A stretch of 59,079 bases of DNA from an uncultured Dialister sp. GTDB taxonomy: Bacteria > Bacillota > Negativicutes > Veillonellales > Dialisteraceae. Position 1 is the first letter of the stretch, and each line of letters starts with the position of its first letter. Of this stretch, positions 44,825 through 53,221 are shown one piece after another. The stretch spans positions 1-59,079 of the forward strand of contig CABQAR010000010.1 in NCBI GenBank assembly GCA_902462205.1, in the 5' to 3' direction. The notes below the pieces were generated by a model. The model saw only the letters and a list, made by a program, of their open reading frames with translations, had not been told where the DNA came from and ran no database searches. The position numbers and the translations under genes are program-made.

Positions 44825-45589
44825 TCACACATCGTTGATGGCAAGGAGGATGCAGATTGCCACGATCAATGCAAAAACGACATAGGCCGCTTTTCCGTAA
44901 TTGAATCCCGCCCCATCTGCTTCCTCTTTTTCCTCCCGTTCTTCCACGGAAGCAGGTATTTTCATGTTTCCATAAAACGACGGAGGAATCAGTCCGGCAT
45001 ACAGCTTTTTCAGGTACGCTTCGTAGCCGCCCATTTCCGTTGAAAGGAACCAGAAGGTCCGGGTCGATACGGATACGTCATTGCGGATGGATATCCGGGA
45101 AAGGCATTCATCCACGATGCATTTCAGCCGCTTATCCAGATCCGGCTCCCGTTCCTCATACCGTTTCGCGATCCCGTCAAAAAATTCAAGGCTTTCCTGC
45201 AGCTTCCGCTCATTATACACTTCCTTGAAATGGGGCGGCAGGAACTGCGCCTCCACGCTCCGTCCGGGAACAGATTCCTCTTCCATGAAAAAGGCGAAAT
45301 CCTGCTCCACTTTCTTGAATCCGTCGAACAGATGGAGAAGCGGCGTATATTCGCCGGCATATCCGGCCAGTATGTATTTGGCGACATAAATGCGGAGGAG
45401 GACATAATCGGAAAGGAAGAAAAGCACCTTTTCCTTATTCTCATCCGTCACTTCTATATGGTTGTCCTGGAGGAAACGGGCCAATATGCGGTAAATGCTG
45501 TAACTGCCCTGCGGTTCCATCGTATAGGAAAAAAAGGCGCATCGCGCGGCTCTGATCCCCATGCTTTCCAGATATTCATTCCTTCCCAT
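44825..45589 (-). CDS. Hypothetical tail-anchored protein
   Basis: A 254-residue product, not recognised. Residues 1-225 are soluble, helical and rich in aromatic and acidic residues. A C-terminal hydrophobic segment (KAAYVVFALIVAICILLAI) followed by NDV suggests a tail anchor. It is the last gene of a three-gene unit whose two upstream members are small cytoplasmic proteins. Confidence 0.65.
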   Translation of the reverse strand: MGRNEYLESMGIRAARCAFFSYTMEPQGSYSIYRILARFLQDNHIEVTDENKEKVLFFLSDYVLLRIYVAKYILAGYAGEYTPLLHLFDGFKKVEQDFAFFMEEESVPGRSVEAQFLPPHFKEVYNERKLQESLEFFDGIAKRYEEREPDLDKRLKCIVDECLSRISIRNDVSVSTRTFWFLSTEMGGYEAYLKKLYAGLIPPSFYGNMKIPASVEEREEKEEADGAGFNYGKAAYVVFALIVAICILLAINDV

Positions 45590-45642
45590 GATTTCTCACT
45601 TTTCCCTGCTTCTGATTTGCTCCGGCTTCCTGCCGCACCGGA

Positions 45643-46002
45643 CTATTCTTCCCCGGATTCCTTTTCTTCCTCTTCCTTGACGAAGCCGATGACCCTGCGG
45701 CGGGGGAATGCTTTGGCTTCCGGCGGCCGTTTCACCGCCACAAGGCAGAGATTGATCTGGCTCACGTGCTGGATCAGCTTGATTGCCTGCCCGTCATGAT
45801 ATCTCCCGTACAATATGATCAGGTCGGGATTCCAGTACCCAAGCTTTTCTATGATGATCGGCTGCCCTGAAAAGGAAGTCATGCTGAGCGCCGCTATTTC
45901 ATCCTCATCGAGCCCCTTTTCGAAATTGCTGATCAGCTTATCGATGCGCTCGCACATCGATTCTGCTGTTTCTGATAATTGTGCGGATAATGATTTTACC
46001 AT
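45643..46002 (-). CDS. DUF6173-like protein
   Basis: A 119-residue cytoplasmic protein. The segment PDLIILYGRYHDGQAIKLIQHVSQINLCLVAVKR...RRRVIGF resembles the DUF6173 family, otherwise met mostly in phage and mobile contexts. Neighbours here are not phage genes. Function is unknown. It lies 23 bases after the 78-residue gene and 53 before the tail-anchored gene. The match is from memory of the motif and needs a profile search. Confidence 0.6.
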   Translation of the reverse strand: MVKSLSAQLSETAESMCERIDKLISNFEKGLDEDEIAALSMTSFSGQPIIIEKLGYWNPDLIILYGRYHDGQAIKLIQHVSQINLCLVAVKRPPEAKAFPRRRVIGFVKEEEEKESGEE

Positions 46003-46025
46003 GAAGCTTCCTTCTTTCCTGCCGG

Positions 46026-46262
46026 TTAATTCAGGGTGCGGGGCATGGATGCTTCCGATGCCTCTTCTTTTTTATATTCCTCGGATAAGGCTTCGAGAAA
46101 CGCTGTCACATCATTGATATGACGGTCGGATATCCCATAGGCGGCGCAGGCCGCTGCCGTCAGTATGCCTGTGGTCTGCTCATGACCCACAGTCGTGCTG
46201 ATTTCCATTTCCACGACGCCATCCTGTTCACGGGTGGCAATCAAAACTGTCTGTTCTTTCAT
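46026..46262 (-). CDS. Small hypothetical protein, first of a three-gene unit
   Basis: A 78-residue acidic cytoplasmic protein with no recognised domain. A beta-rich start (QTVLIATREQDGVVEMEISTTVG) is followed by a helical C-terminus. GGCGGAAA precedes the ATG. Its placement 23 bases before the DUF6173-like gene suggests co-transcription. Confidence 0.6.
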   Translation of the reverse strand: MKEQTVLIATREQDGVVEMEISTTVGHEQTTGILTAAACAAYGISDRHINDVTAFLEALSEEYKKEEASEASMPRTLN

Positions 46263-46335
46263 GGTTTCCGCCTTTCGGAACGGATATCATGCCGTTTCAT
46301 TTCCCGGCCGCTGTTCCCTTTGCCATTCATCCTAC

Positions 46336-46370
46336 AAAAAAAGAGAATAGAGCGCAAGTTCCATTCTCTC
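46336..46370 (-). terminator. Terminator of the secreted hydrolase gene
   Basis: Minus-strand AGAGAAT/ATTCTCT stem, whose left arm overlaps the stop codon, followed by TTTTTTTG. Confidence 0.8.
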
Positions 46371-47298
46371 AAAAATTTCCTTTTCTTTTCACATGGTTCC
46401 ATCCGCGGTTCGTCAATATTTCCGCCTGCCCCCCTGTGAATGCGCGTTTCGCATAGATATCACCGGCAAGCTGCCAACGGAACCATGCCGTCACATATGC
46501 GTCGCCCTCCGCCTGTATCTCGCTGTGGTCCGCTCCGGAACGCCTTGCCATGATGATCGATGTCTGCGCCTTGCCGTATACGTCCTCCATATCCCGGAGC
46601 GGCGTGATGAGCTTTCTGTCCTCCGGACCGTCGCCTGCGATCATGAACCACGGGATGCGGACCTGTGACGGGTCATATTCCCAGCTTTTGATATTCAGCT
46701 TTTCCGCCAGAAAACGGGTGACTGCGGAAAGCGTGACAATCGTTTTAAACCGCGGCCCGCTGTCTCTCAGAAGCAATGTATTGATCGCGCCGATTCCGCC
46801 CTGCGAGTGTCCGCCGATGCCGATATTTTCCATATCGATCTTATGGTAAAAAACGCTTTCCTGATCTTCATACAGCTTATCCATGATCTGCAGTCCCCAT
46901 TCCGCAGAATATCCCAGCCCCGTATTTTCATCCGTGTTTCCCACGACAATGAATCCCCATGACGCCAGATGCTCATACACAGGCTCGTCGATATCGCAGC
47001 TGGACGTCGTTCCGTTCAAAAGAACCACCATCGGCCATTTTTTATCGGAAACCTCCAGCTTTTTCGGATACCAGACGCAGTAATCATAGCCGCCATAGTA
47101 AGGATCCTTTTTGGAAACCGTCTTCCTGACCGTTTCATACATGCCGTACGGACGGTACCTCTGCTCGACCTTTCCCTGATCCACCGCCGTCAGATAATAA
47201 TCGCCGGGGATATAGACGGCCGCTTCCGCAGGCACAAACATGCAGAGAAATACGGCCGCATATGAAATTTTTGCCAAAGTCTTCATTATTTTATTCAT
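46369..47298 (-). CDS. Secreted alpha/beta hydrolase
   Basis: A 309-residue protein with a signal peptide (MNKIMKTLAKISYAAVFLCMFVPAEAA). The alpha/beta hydrolase nucleophile elbow GHSQGG and the terminal ADHSEI His are present, with an acidic residue expected near AGDGPEDRK. The oxyanion region WPMVVLLNGTTSS is conserved. The layout recalls secreted poly(ester) or phospholipase-like hydrolases, but the substrate is unknown. The first ATG lies only about 8 bases after a TATAAT box, suggesting a leaderless or near-leaderless transcript. A second in-frame ATG lies 12 bases on. Confidence 0.8.
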   Translation of the reverse strand: MNKIMKTLAKISYAAVFLCMFVPAEAAVYIPGDYYLTAVDQGKVEQRYRPYGMYETVRKTVSKKDPYYGGYDYCVWYPKKLEVSDKKWPMVVLLNGTTSSCDIDEPVYEHLASWGFIVVGNTDENTGLGYSAEWGLQIMDKLYEDQESVFYHKIDMENIGIGGHSQGGIGAINTLLLRDSGPRFKTIVTLSAVTRFLAEKLNIKSWEYDPSQVRIPWFMIAGDGPEDRKLITPLRDMEDVYGKAQTSIIMARRSGADHSEIQAEGDAYVTAWFRWQLAGDIYAKRAFTGGQAEILTNRGWNHVKRKGNF

Positions 47299-47306
47299 GA
47301 TTACGC

Positions 47307-47314
47307 ATTATACC
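47307..47314 (-). promoter_or_regulatory. -10 box of the secreted hydrolase gene
   Basis: Minus-strand TATAAT preceded by TGG, 8 bases before the ATG at 47298. There is no clear -35 and no ribosome binding site. Confidence 0.55.
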
Positions 47315-47359
47315 AAACATTAAGAATAAATTAAACACAAACTCCGGAATTTCTTCCCA

Positions 47360-47392
47360 TAAAAAACAGGCAGGAGATATTTTCCCGCCTGC
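47360..47392 (-). terminator. preQ0 operon terminator
   Basis: Minus-strand stem CAGGCGGGA/TCCTGCCTG (two mismatches) followed by TTTTTTATG. Confidence 0.75.
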
Positions 47393-47405
47393 CCGTTCCT
47401 TTTTA

Positions 47406-47969
47406 TCAGCGAACCATGAAAAGAAATTCATTCCTCAGTTCTTCGTCCGTCTTGAACCGTCCGCCGCCGGAAATCGTCCTCGTCACCGCGCCGGGCTTTT
47501 TAATCCCTCTCGCCGTCATACAGGAATGTTCTCCTTCCAAAAGGACGATGACGTCTTCCGACCCTGTCACCTTCGTCATGATCTCCCGGATGTCCGTACC
47601 GATCCGTTCCTGGATCTGGAGGCGCTTGGAAACCGCGTCGGCGATGCGGGCGATCTTGGACAGCCCGATCACGCGTCCTTTCGGGATATATCCGACAGAC
47701 GCACGCATATTGTACATCAGGGCGATATGGTGCTCGCAATGGGAAAAGAGCGGAATGTCCTTCACCACCACCATGTCGCTTTCCGGGGATTCAAATGTCT
47801 TATCAAATTCTCTGGCGATTTCTTCATTCGACGCCGAGGCATAGGCCAGCTGCTCCGCCATCATTTCCGCAAAGCGGCGGGGCGTTTCCTTAAGGCCTTC
47901 CCGCAAGGGATTGTCTCCGATCGCTTCTATAATCAGCCGTGCCGCCTGTTCCAGTTTTTTCTGATCCAT
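47406..47969 (-). CDS. folE: GTP cyclohydrolase I
   Basis: Opens GTP to dihydroneopterin triphosphate, the common precursor of folate and 7-deazaguanines. The 187-residue product has the zinc/active-site motif SHCEHH and the C-terminal GEHSCMTARGIKKPG. It is the last gene of queC-queD-queE-folE and its ATG follows the queE stop without a gap, so it supplies the pathway that ends in preQ0. A terminator follows. Confidence 0.95.
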   Translation of the reverse strand: MDQKKLEQAARLIIEAIGDNPLREGLKETPRRFAEMMAEQLAYASASNEEIAREFDKTFESPESDMVVVKDIPLFSHCEHHIALMYNMRASVGYIPKGRVIGLSKIARIADAVSKRLQIQERIGTDIREIMTKVTGSEDVIVLLEGEHSCMTARGIKKPGAVTRTISGGGRFKTDEELRNEFLFMVR

Positions 47970-48629
47970 TTAAACGCCCCTCCTGTCCGGGTCCCAGATA
48001 ATTTTGTGAAGCTGCACCTGCACGCAGACCTCTCCCAGCCCATGCTTCCTTACATACCCGACCAGCTCCTGCGGATGGATTTTTCCCCACACAGGGCTGA
48101 CGTAAAACCTTGGCGGATGGCCAGTGAAACAGTTCATCACGATTTCCCTCATATCCTCCAGATCCGTTTCCGAGCCGACCACGAACTTCAGTACATCCTG
48201 CCCGGAAAGCTCCCTGAAATTGGACAGGCGCATGAATTTTTTCATGCCGCTTCCGGTGCATTTGTAATCCATCGTGTAAAACAGATGCGCCGGCCGTTTC
48301 TCCAAAAGGGGAACGGCGCCGTTCGTCTCGATATTGATATCGTACCCCTCGTCGCTCAGCCTGTCGCAGATGGACTGGAGCGACTGCAGCAGCGGTTCTC
48401 CGCCGGTGAAGGTGATCCTCTTCCACGGATACCCGTGGATACGTGCCAGAAGCTCTTCCTCCGTTAGTATTTCCACGGCGTCAGCCCTTTCAAGCGCATA
48501 GGGCGTGTCACAATAGGTACAGCGCAGATTGCAGCCTGCAAACCGTACAAAGACGGCCATGTACCCTGTCTGTTTTCCTTCTCCGTCTATGCTGTCGAAT
48601 ATTTCCACGACAGGAAAATCATTTTTCAT
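47970..48629 (-). CDS. queE: 7-carboxy-7-deazaguanine synthase
   Basis: A radical-SAM enzyme converting 6-carboxytetrahydropterin to CDG. The 219 residues include CxxxCxxC at Cys33, Cys37 and Cys40 (AGCNLRCTYCDTPYALE) and TFTGGEPLL. It overlaps queD by 11 bases and is followed directly by folE. Confidence 0.95.
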   Translation of the reverse strand: MKNDFPVVEIFDSIDGEGKQTGYMAVFVRFAGCNLRCTYCDTPYALERADAVEILTEEELLARIHGYPWKRITFTGGEPLLQSLQSICDRLSDEGYDINIETNGAVPLLEKRPAHLFYTMDYKCTGSGMKKFMRLSNFRELSGQDVLKFVVGSETDLEDMREIVMNCFTGHPPRFYVSPVWGKIHPQELVGYVRKHGLGEVCVQVQLHKIIWDPDRRGV

Positions 48630-48951
48630 AGGTCGCTACATTTCCTTCTGTTTCCTGCACGGACACGCGGATGCAGTACGGGATGCGGTCGCAAAGCCAC
48701 TTCGCCATGTTTTCCGCGGTCGGATTGACATCTCCCATGATGTCATTGGCGCAGCGGTGGTCAAAGCTGTTCACGATATCCTTGATCCTGCTGAAATCCA
48801 CCACCATCCCGTTTTCATCAAGCCTGTCATTCTGCACCGTGACCGTGATGATCCAGTTATGCCCGTGGAGGGAAGAACACTTGCTTTCATAATCCAGATG
48901 CAGGAAATGGGCCCCGCTGATCTCTATTCTCTTCGTAACAGTAAACATCAT
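48619..48951 (-). CDS. queD: 6-carboxy-5,6,7,8-tetrahydropterin synthase
   Basis: Makes 6-carboxytetrahydropterin from dihydroneopterin triphosphate. The 110-residue product has zinc ligands His15, His29 and His31 (GAHFL, SLHGHNW), Cys25 as catalytic residue and DFSRIKDIV. Two ATGs adjoin at the start after AAGGAG; the first is used. Its 3' end overlaps queE. Confidence 0.94.
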   Translation of the reverse strand: MMFTVTKRIEISGAHFLHLDYESKCSSLHGHNWIITVTVQNDRLDENGMVVDFSRIKDIVNSFDHRCANDIMGDVNPTAENMAKWLCDRIPYCIRVSVQETEGNVATYEK

Positions 48952-49014
48952 TTACTCCTTATCCATACAGCCGCCCCATGATCTGCCGCGGCCAAATAAA
49001 TTTCTAAAGGCTCT

Positions 49015-49716
49015 CTATTTTCGGCTGTCCTGCGCAGGATCCCTGACCCCATTCATGGCGAAAGCCTTCGCCCTGTCGATGCAGGTGCCGCAGGTGCCGC
49101 AGGGCTTTTCTCCGCCCTCATAGCAACTCCATGTCAGTTCGTACGGCGTACCCAGCTTCAGCCCTTCCGCCACGACGCCGGCTTTATTCTTATCCGCGAA
49201 GGGAAATACCAGATGCACCTTGCCGTAGGTACCGATAGAGATGGCGGATTCCATGGACCTGAGGAACGGTTCCGAGCAGTCCGCATACGCTTCTCCTGCC
49301 GCATCGTCCGCATGGGCGCCGATATAAATATCCACGTCCTCATCTTCATAAATGCCGGCCGCCAGACTGGCCGCCACGGAAAGCATCAGCCCGTTCCGGA
49401 AAGGAACATAGGTGGACACCTTGCCCGTCCCGTTTTCCGCGATCTGCTCCGCATAGCTTTTATGGACGATTTCTTCCGTCGAACCGGCCAAGAGGGAGCA
49501 GTTGGAATACTGCATGATCTGTGACAAATCGAACTCATAATGTTTCACATGGTAGTATTCGGCGACTGCCCGTGCTGCTTCCAGTTCCCTTTTATGCTTC
49601 TGTCCATAAAAAATAGAAGCAGTGCTTACGTTCTCTGCTCCCAATGCATGTACAGCCACGGAGAGACAAGTCGTAGAATCCACACCGCCGCTGGATAATA
49701 TAATCGCTTTACGCAT
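49015..49716 (-). CDS. queC: 7-cyano-7-deazaguanine synthase
   Basis: Converts CDG to preQ0 with ATP and ammonia. The 233 residues show the PP-loop SGGVDS (9-14) and the zinc cysteines Cys198, Cys206, Cys209 and Cys212. AGGAGG lies right before the ATG. It is the first gene of the operon and sits behind a likely preQ1-I riboswitch. No preQ0 reductase (queF) is in the window. Confidence 0.95.
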   Translation of the reverse strand: MRKAIILSSGGVDSTTCLSVAVHALGAENVSTASIFYGQKHKRELEAARAVAEYYHVKHYEFDLSQIMQYSNCSLLAGSTEEIVHKSYAEQIAENGTGKVSTYVPFRNGLMLSVAASLAAGIYEDEDVDIYIGAHADDAAGEAYADCSEPFLRSMESAISIGTYGKVHLVFPFADKNKAGVVAEGLKLGTPYELTWSCYEGGEKPCGTCGTCIDRAKAFAMNGVRDPAQDSRK

Positions 49717-49721
49717 ATTTC

Positions 49722-49760
49722 CTCCTGTTTTTTATAGTTGGTTAGCAGAATGGACAACTC
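49722..49760 (-). promoter_or_regulatory. preQ1-I type riboswitch
   Basis: On the minus strand P1 AGTTG/CAACT encloses a loop ending CTAAC, and an A-rich tail ATAAAAAAC follows and runs into AGGAGG. This matches the compact preQ1-I fold with its tail pseudoknot: CTG in the loop can pair with CAG in the tail. As the ribosome binding site is inside the tail, control would be translational. Confidence 0.75.
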
Positions 49761-49779
49761 AATTTAATTTCGTCAATTC

Positions 49780-49806
49780 ATTATACCACAACATGTCGAT
49801 TCCACA
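49780..49806 (-). promoter_or_regulatory. Promoter of the preQ0 operon
   Basis: Minus-strand TATAAT (49780-49785) preceded by TGG, with TTGTGG 16 bases upstream. Confidence 0.6.
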
Positions 49807-49833
49807 ACTCGCCCGGCAGAATGATGGAAGAAT

Positions 49834-49842
49834 ATTGTATAA
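49834..49842 (+). promoter_or_regulatory. -10 box of the 100-residue gene
   Basis: Plus-strand TTGTATAAT, divergent from the preQ0 promoter, about 70 bases before the ATG at 49916. No strong -35. Confidence 0.5.
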
Positions 49843-49915
49843 TGGTAGAAATAAAAACTGCCGTTTCAATTTCCGGCGGCACCGATCCCATTTTCGCTTA
49901 CCCCAAGGAGGATGT

Positions 49916-50218
49916 ATGAAAGGCGGAGACGCAGATGAATTTCTTGATTACCTGACAGACAGCGATGCCTGTGTTCGCCACAAAGGCTATGTATACCATT
50001 TTTCCGGTCTGACGTACCATCCCGGACGGGAAACATACCGTGTCAGCGTGGAAAAATATCGCTGGACGAAAGAGCCCTATGAAGACTTCATGGAATTGGT
50101 CTATACCTATGAATCTGATAACGAAGACGAATGCCTGGACCATCTGGCGGAGGATATCCTGTGGGACGGCAAATCTTTCTATGAGTTGGAAAAAGCCCTG
50201 ACCTGGATTGATTGGTAG
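49916..50218 (+). CDS. Small hypothetical protein
   Basis: A 100-residue acidic cytoplasmic protein, not recognised. It is rich in Asp, Glu, Tyr and Trp and has no membrane segment. AAGGAGG precedes the ATG by six bases, and a promoter and a terminator frame it, so it is probably expressed alone. Confidence 0.7.
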   Translation: MKGGDADEFLDYLTDSDACVRHKGYVYHFSGLTYHPGRETYRVSVEKYRWTKEPYEDFMELVYTYESDNEDECLDHLAEDILWDGKSFYELEKALTWIDW

Positions 50219-50246
50219 TCCATTCTATTTGAGGAGAAAATAAAAC

Positions 50247-50292
50247 CGTACCCATCCACTGCGAAACAATGGATAGATACGATTTTTTATTT
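50247..50292 (+). terminator. Terminator of the 100-residue gene
   Basis: Stem CGTA-CATCCA/TGGATA-TACG with small internal bulges, followed by ATTTTTTATTT. Confidence 0.75.
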
Positions 50293-50398
50293 CCATGCAT
50301 GCGGCGGCAGTTTCCGCCGATTGATCCATTACAGATACACAGACCCGTCAGCCGCTTCCCGGCTTCCGCCGGACTCCTGCCAAAGCAGGACGCGCGCT

Positions 50399-51307
50399 TT
50401 AATTGCCAAGGATGTATTCCACGGCTCCTCTTGCCATCGGGCCGTCTTCATGAGCCACGCCTTCCACCGTTTCCAGCTTCCAGTTGAAAGGAACCTGCAG
50501 ATCTTCCGCTTTTTCCCGGCACTGACTGAAATAATTCATGCAGCGTTCTTTCCGGTTCAGCCCCTGCGCATCAGCTTCCGGCGTCATGCGGAACGGAGGC
50601 TTCCTTTCCACATCATTGCCTCCCATGAAGAGGATGACAGGCCTTGCAAACGCTTTAGCCAGTTCTTCATCCGTGATTCCGATATCCTCTATGCCGTACG
50701 GATAGGCAATCTTTCTGTCAGGCATCGTGAACCATCCTGAATTGGCGATAGCCACCACGTCCGCTTTTTCTTCCCCGTCGAACAGGGATTTTTTATGAAG
50801 GAACTGGGCTCCTGCGGAATGGCCGAAAGCGATCAGCTTACCCTGCGTCTGGGACCGCGTCCTGACCTCTTCCATGATCCTGTCCGCTGCGGGGAACGTC
50901 CATGATTCCTTAGGCTGGATATTCCCCCCCGGCTCATCGGAATCCGACATGTTCCCGTCCTGATACCACCGGGCTCCCGGATATTTCTTCTTTGAAAATT
51001 CCGGACATACGATAATGATATTTTTCTCATCTGCCAAAGGCTGCAGTTCCTTGCAGAACGCCGAAGCATCCCTGCCGAACCCATGGTAGCCCACCAGGAC
51101 CGGATCCTTTTCCGTCCAGCGAAGAGGGCGGTAATAATACAGACGTATCGGATCCATATTCGCCCCGGTCCGTTCCGGCAGGAACGAAATGCTTTCTCCC
51201 ACGGGAATCGGAAGGGCCGTATCCCGTTTTGCCTGTTTCGGCATGAAATAAGCAGCCACGGCTGCGACGGCGACGGCGGTCAGCGCTTTAACAATTTTAC
51301 CTCTCAT
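50399..51307 (-). CDS. Exported alpha/beta hydrolase
   Basis: A 302-residue protein with an N-terminal signal or anchor (KIVKALTAVAVAAVAAYFM). The nucleophile elbow is FGHSAGA, the oxyanion loop GYHGFGRDASAF, and the C-terminal His lies in VEGVAHEDG. The fold resembles feruloyl/acetyl esterase-type or poly(ester) hydrolases; no substrate is claimed. AGGAGG sits before the ATG at 51307. Confidence 0.8.
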   Translation of the reverse strand: MRGKIVKALTAVAVAAVAAYFMPKQAKRDTALPIPVGESISFLPERTGANMDPIRLYYYRPLRWTEKDPVLVGYHGFGRDASAFCKELQPLADEKNIIIVCPEFSKKKYPGARWYQDGNMSDSDEPGGNIQPKESWTFPAADRIMEEVRTRSQTQGKLIAFGHSAGAQFLHKKSLFDGEEKADVVAIANSGWFTMPDRKIAYPYGIEDIGITDEELAKAFARPVILFMGGNDVERKPPFRMTPEADAQGLNRKERCMNYFSQCREKAEDLQVPFNWKLETVEGVAHEDGPMARGAVEYILGN

Positions 51308-51917
51308 GATCGGCCTCCTTTTAGAATGCACACATACTTCTTCGGGCGTCCCCCGGAATCCATTTTCCCCATACATTTTTCTGCCCCGATTATACCACAC
51401 ATACTCCATCTGTATTGACCGCAAGTCATAAAATATTTCTATCATTCCTTCCATAATCTTTAAATCATTTCACAAACAGCTGCCTCTGCTGCCCATGCAT
51501 TCCGATCCTCTGATAGGTGTCTATAAAAAAAATGTATAGCCTTTACACCCTTTGTACATTATGAGCATAAGTGATTAAACTTCTCTTCTTTTATGCATTA
51601 TCCGCATGCTATATCCTATCATCCCCGCCAACATTCTTTTTATGGAATGGATTTTACGATTATATTTCGTTTCTTCTTTTTCCCCTTCATTTCCCTTTCT
51701 TCATGATTTCTACATTCCCTTTGTTCTACTTATTTACATTTTTCATGAATTAGGATGTTGTATTTTTCTTTAAGACAGCCTATATATGAGAACCATCTTA
51801 AAATAAGGTTTTTTATATTGTTGCGCCTTTACCAAAATGTTACAATTGAGCCAGTAAAATGCGGATAAGACTCAGACTGCATTTATTTTATTGGGGACTT
51901 TCAAGGAGGTTTTTCAC
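51308..51917. other. Divergent gap between hydrolase and tctC
   Basis: About 600 bases with no supported gene. The left part has the hydrolase promoter (minus-strand TGTGGTATAAT near 51394-51404). A small hairpin GGTGT/ACACC with inner CTATA/TATAG lies at 51517-51550. The rest is T-rich, and the 60-codon open frame there is a T-rich artefact. The tctC promoter is at the right end. Confidence 0.55.
51818..51846 (+). promoter_or_regulatory. tctC promoter
   Basis: TTGTTG (51818-51823), 17-base spacer, TACAAT (51841-51846). The leader to the tctC ATG is about 65 bases. Confidence 0.6.
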
Positions 51918-52919
51918 ATGAAAAAGAAATTGGCTATGCTCGCTGCGGCTGCCCTGACTGCAGGAATTCTCATCAGCGGCTGCGGCGGTTCCAAAGGCGA
52001 TTCCAAAGGCAGCGCCGCTGCATGGAAACCGGAAAAGGATGTTAAAATCATCGTCGCTTACAAAGCAGGCTCCGGTACCGATACAGGTGCGCGCCTTCTG
52101 GCAAACAGCGCCAAGAAATATGTAGGCCAGACCCTCGTCATTGAAAATAAACCGGGCGCCGACGGAAAGATCGGATGGACAGAGCTTGCAAAATCCAAAC
52201 CGGACGGATACACACTCGGATTCATCAACCTGCCGACCTATACCACGCTCGCGCTGCAGAAAGGTGCCGCTTTCGATGAAAAATCCATCGTGCCGATCTG
52301 CAACCATCTGACAGAAACCGCCGTTGTCGTTGTTAAAAAGGATGCCAAGTGGAAGGATCTGAAGGAACTGGTCGCTGACGCACAGGCAAATCCGGGACAG
52401 CTGAAGGCTTCCACCAACGGCGTACAGGCTTCCAACCATACGTCCGCGCAGCTTCTCGCGCAGTCTGCCAAGTTTGAATACAATGCCGTTCCTTACGGCG
52501 GTACGGCTGACCAGCTGCTGGCTCTCCGCCAGGGCGAAGTTGATTTCTCCTGCGCAAAGGTGGCTGACGTCGCCAAACTGATCAACGGAGAAAATGCCGA
52601 ACTCCGCGTACTGGGCGTATTTGATACCAAACGCGACCCGACGATGCCTGATGTCCCCACACTGGGAGAACTCGGCTACTACAACCAGTGGTACGGCTCC
52701 GCCCGTGCGCTCGTAGCTCCGAAGGGCACGCCGGACAACATCATTAAATTCTATGAAGATGCTTTCAAGAAGACCATGGAAGACAAAGAAGTCGTTGACG
52801 CCCACAAGAAGGCAGGCATGGTTCTTGACTTCAAGAACAGCAAGGATCTCGGCAAGCTGATTGATGAACAGCTGGCATTCTGCAGGGATGTCGTTTCCAA
52901 ACTGTACGAAAAGAAATAA
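51918..52919 (+). CDS. tctC: Tripartite tricarboxylate transporter, binding lipoprotein
   Basis: The extracytoplasmic solute-binding part of a TctABC transporter. The 333-residue product has a lipoprotein signal with lipobox ISGC, lipidated Cys22. The mature part has the Bug/TctC pattern: VKIIVAYKAGSGTDTGARLLA, NKPGADGKIG, a central VPYGGTADQLLALRQGEVDF and APKGTPDNIIKFY. Substrates of the family are citrate and other organic acids; the exact one is unknown. AAGGAGG precedes the ATG at 51918. Confidence 0.92.
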   Translation: MKKKLAMLAAAALTAGILISGCGGSKGDSKGSAAAWKPEKDVKIIVAYKAGSGTDTGARLLANSAKKYVGQTLVIENKPGADGKIGWTELAKSKPDGYTLGFINLPTYTTLALQKGAAFDEKSIVPICNHLTETAVVVVKKDAKWKDLKELVADAQANPGQLKASTNGVQASNHTSAQLLAQSAKFEYNAVPYGGTADQLLALRQGEVDFSCAKVADVAKLINGENAELRVLGVFDTKRDPTMPDVPTLGELGYYNQWYGSARALVAPKGTPDNIIKFYEDAFKKTMEDKEVVDAHKKAGMVLDFKNSKDLGKLIDEQLAFCRDVVSKLYEKK

Positions 52920-53221
52920 AATCCCCTGCGGAATGTATGCTGCATAGGGTAGGAAAATTCTGATTTAATCATCACGATACGATATTGACAGAAATTTCCA
53001 ATGAATAGAGGACCTGCTCCTTATAATCGAGGAGCAGGTTTGTCTGTTCCCATTCTGAAAACGCAATTTACGGATCCATCGTAAAAATCGGCTATTTTTC
53101 TTCAGACATCTGGAATATTGCAGGCCTCTATTTAATCTCTTCCAAAAACAGTTGGATATTCCACTTTATATTACTTATCATCCACGGATGACTGCCGACG
53201 TTTTCTCTTAAGGAGTTATTT
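52920..53221. other. 302-base gap between tctC and tctB
   Basis: It contains the hairpin at 53012-53042 and then 170 bases without an obvious promoter or gene. It is unusually long for genes of one transporter. Confidence 0.5.
53012..53042 (+). terminator. Partial terminator between tctC and tctB
   Basis: Perfect 8-bp stem CCTGCTCC/GGAGCAGG, extended by A/T at both ends, followed by TTTGTCTG. The T-run is weak, so it probably attenuates and does not stop all transcription. Confidence 0.55.

Noticed and set aside
51571..51753. 60-codon hydrophobic frame upstream of tctC
   Set aside because: T-rich translation, no ribosome binding site.
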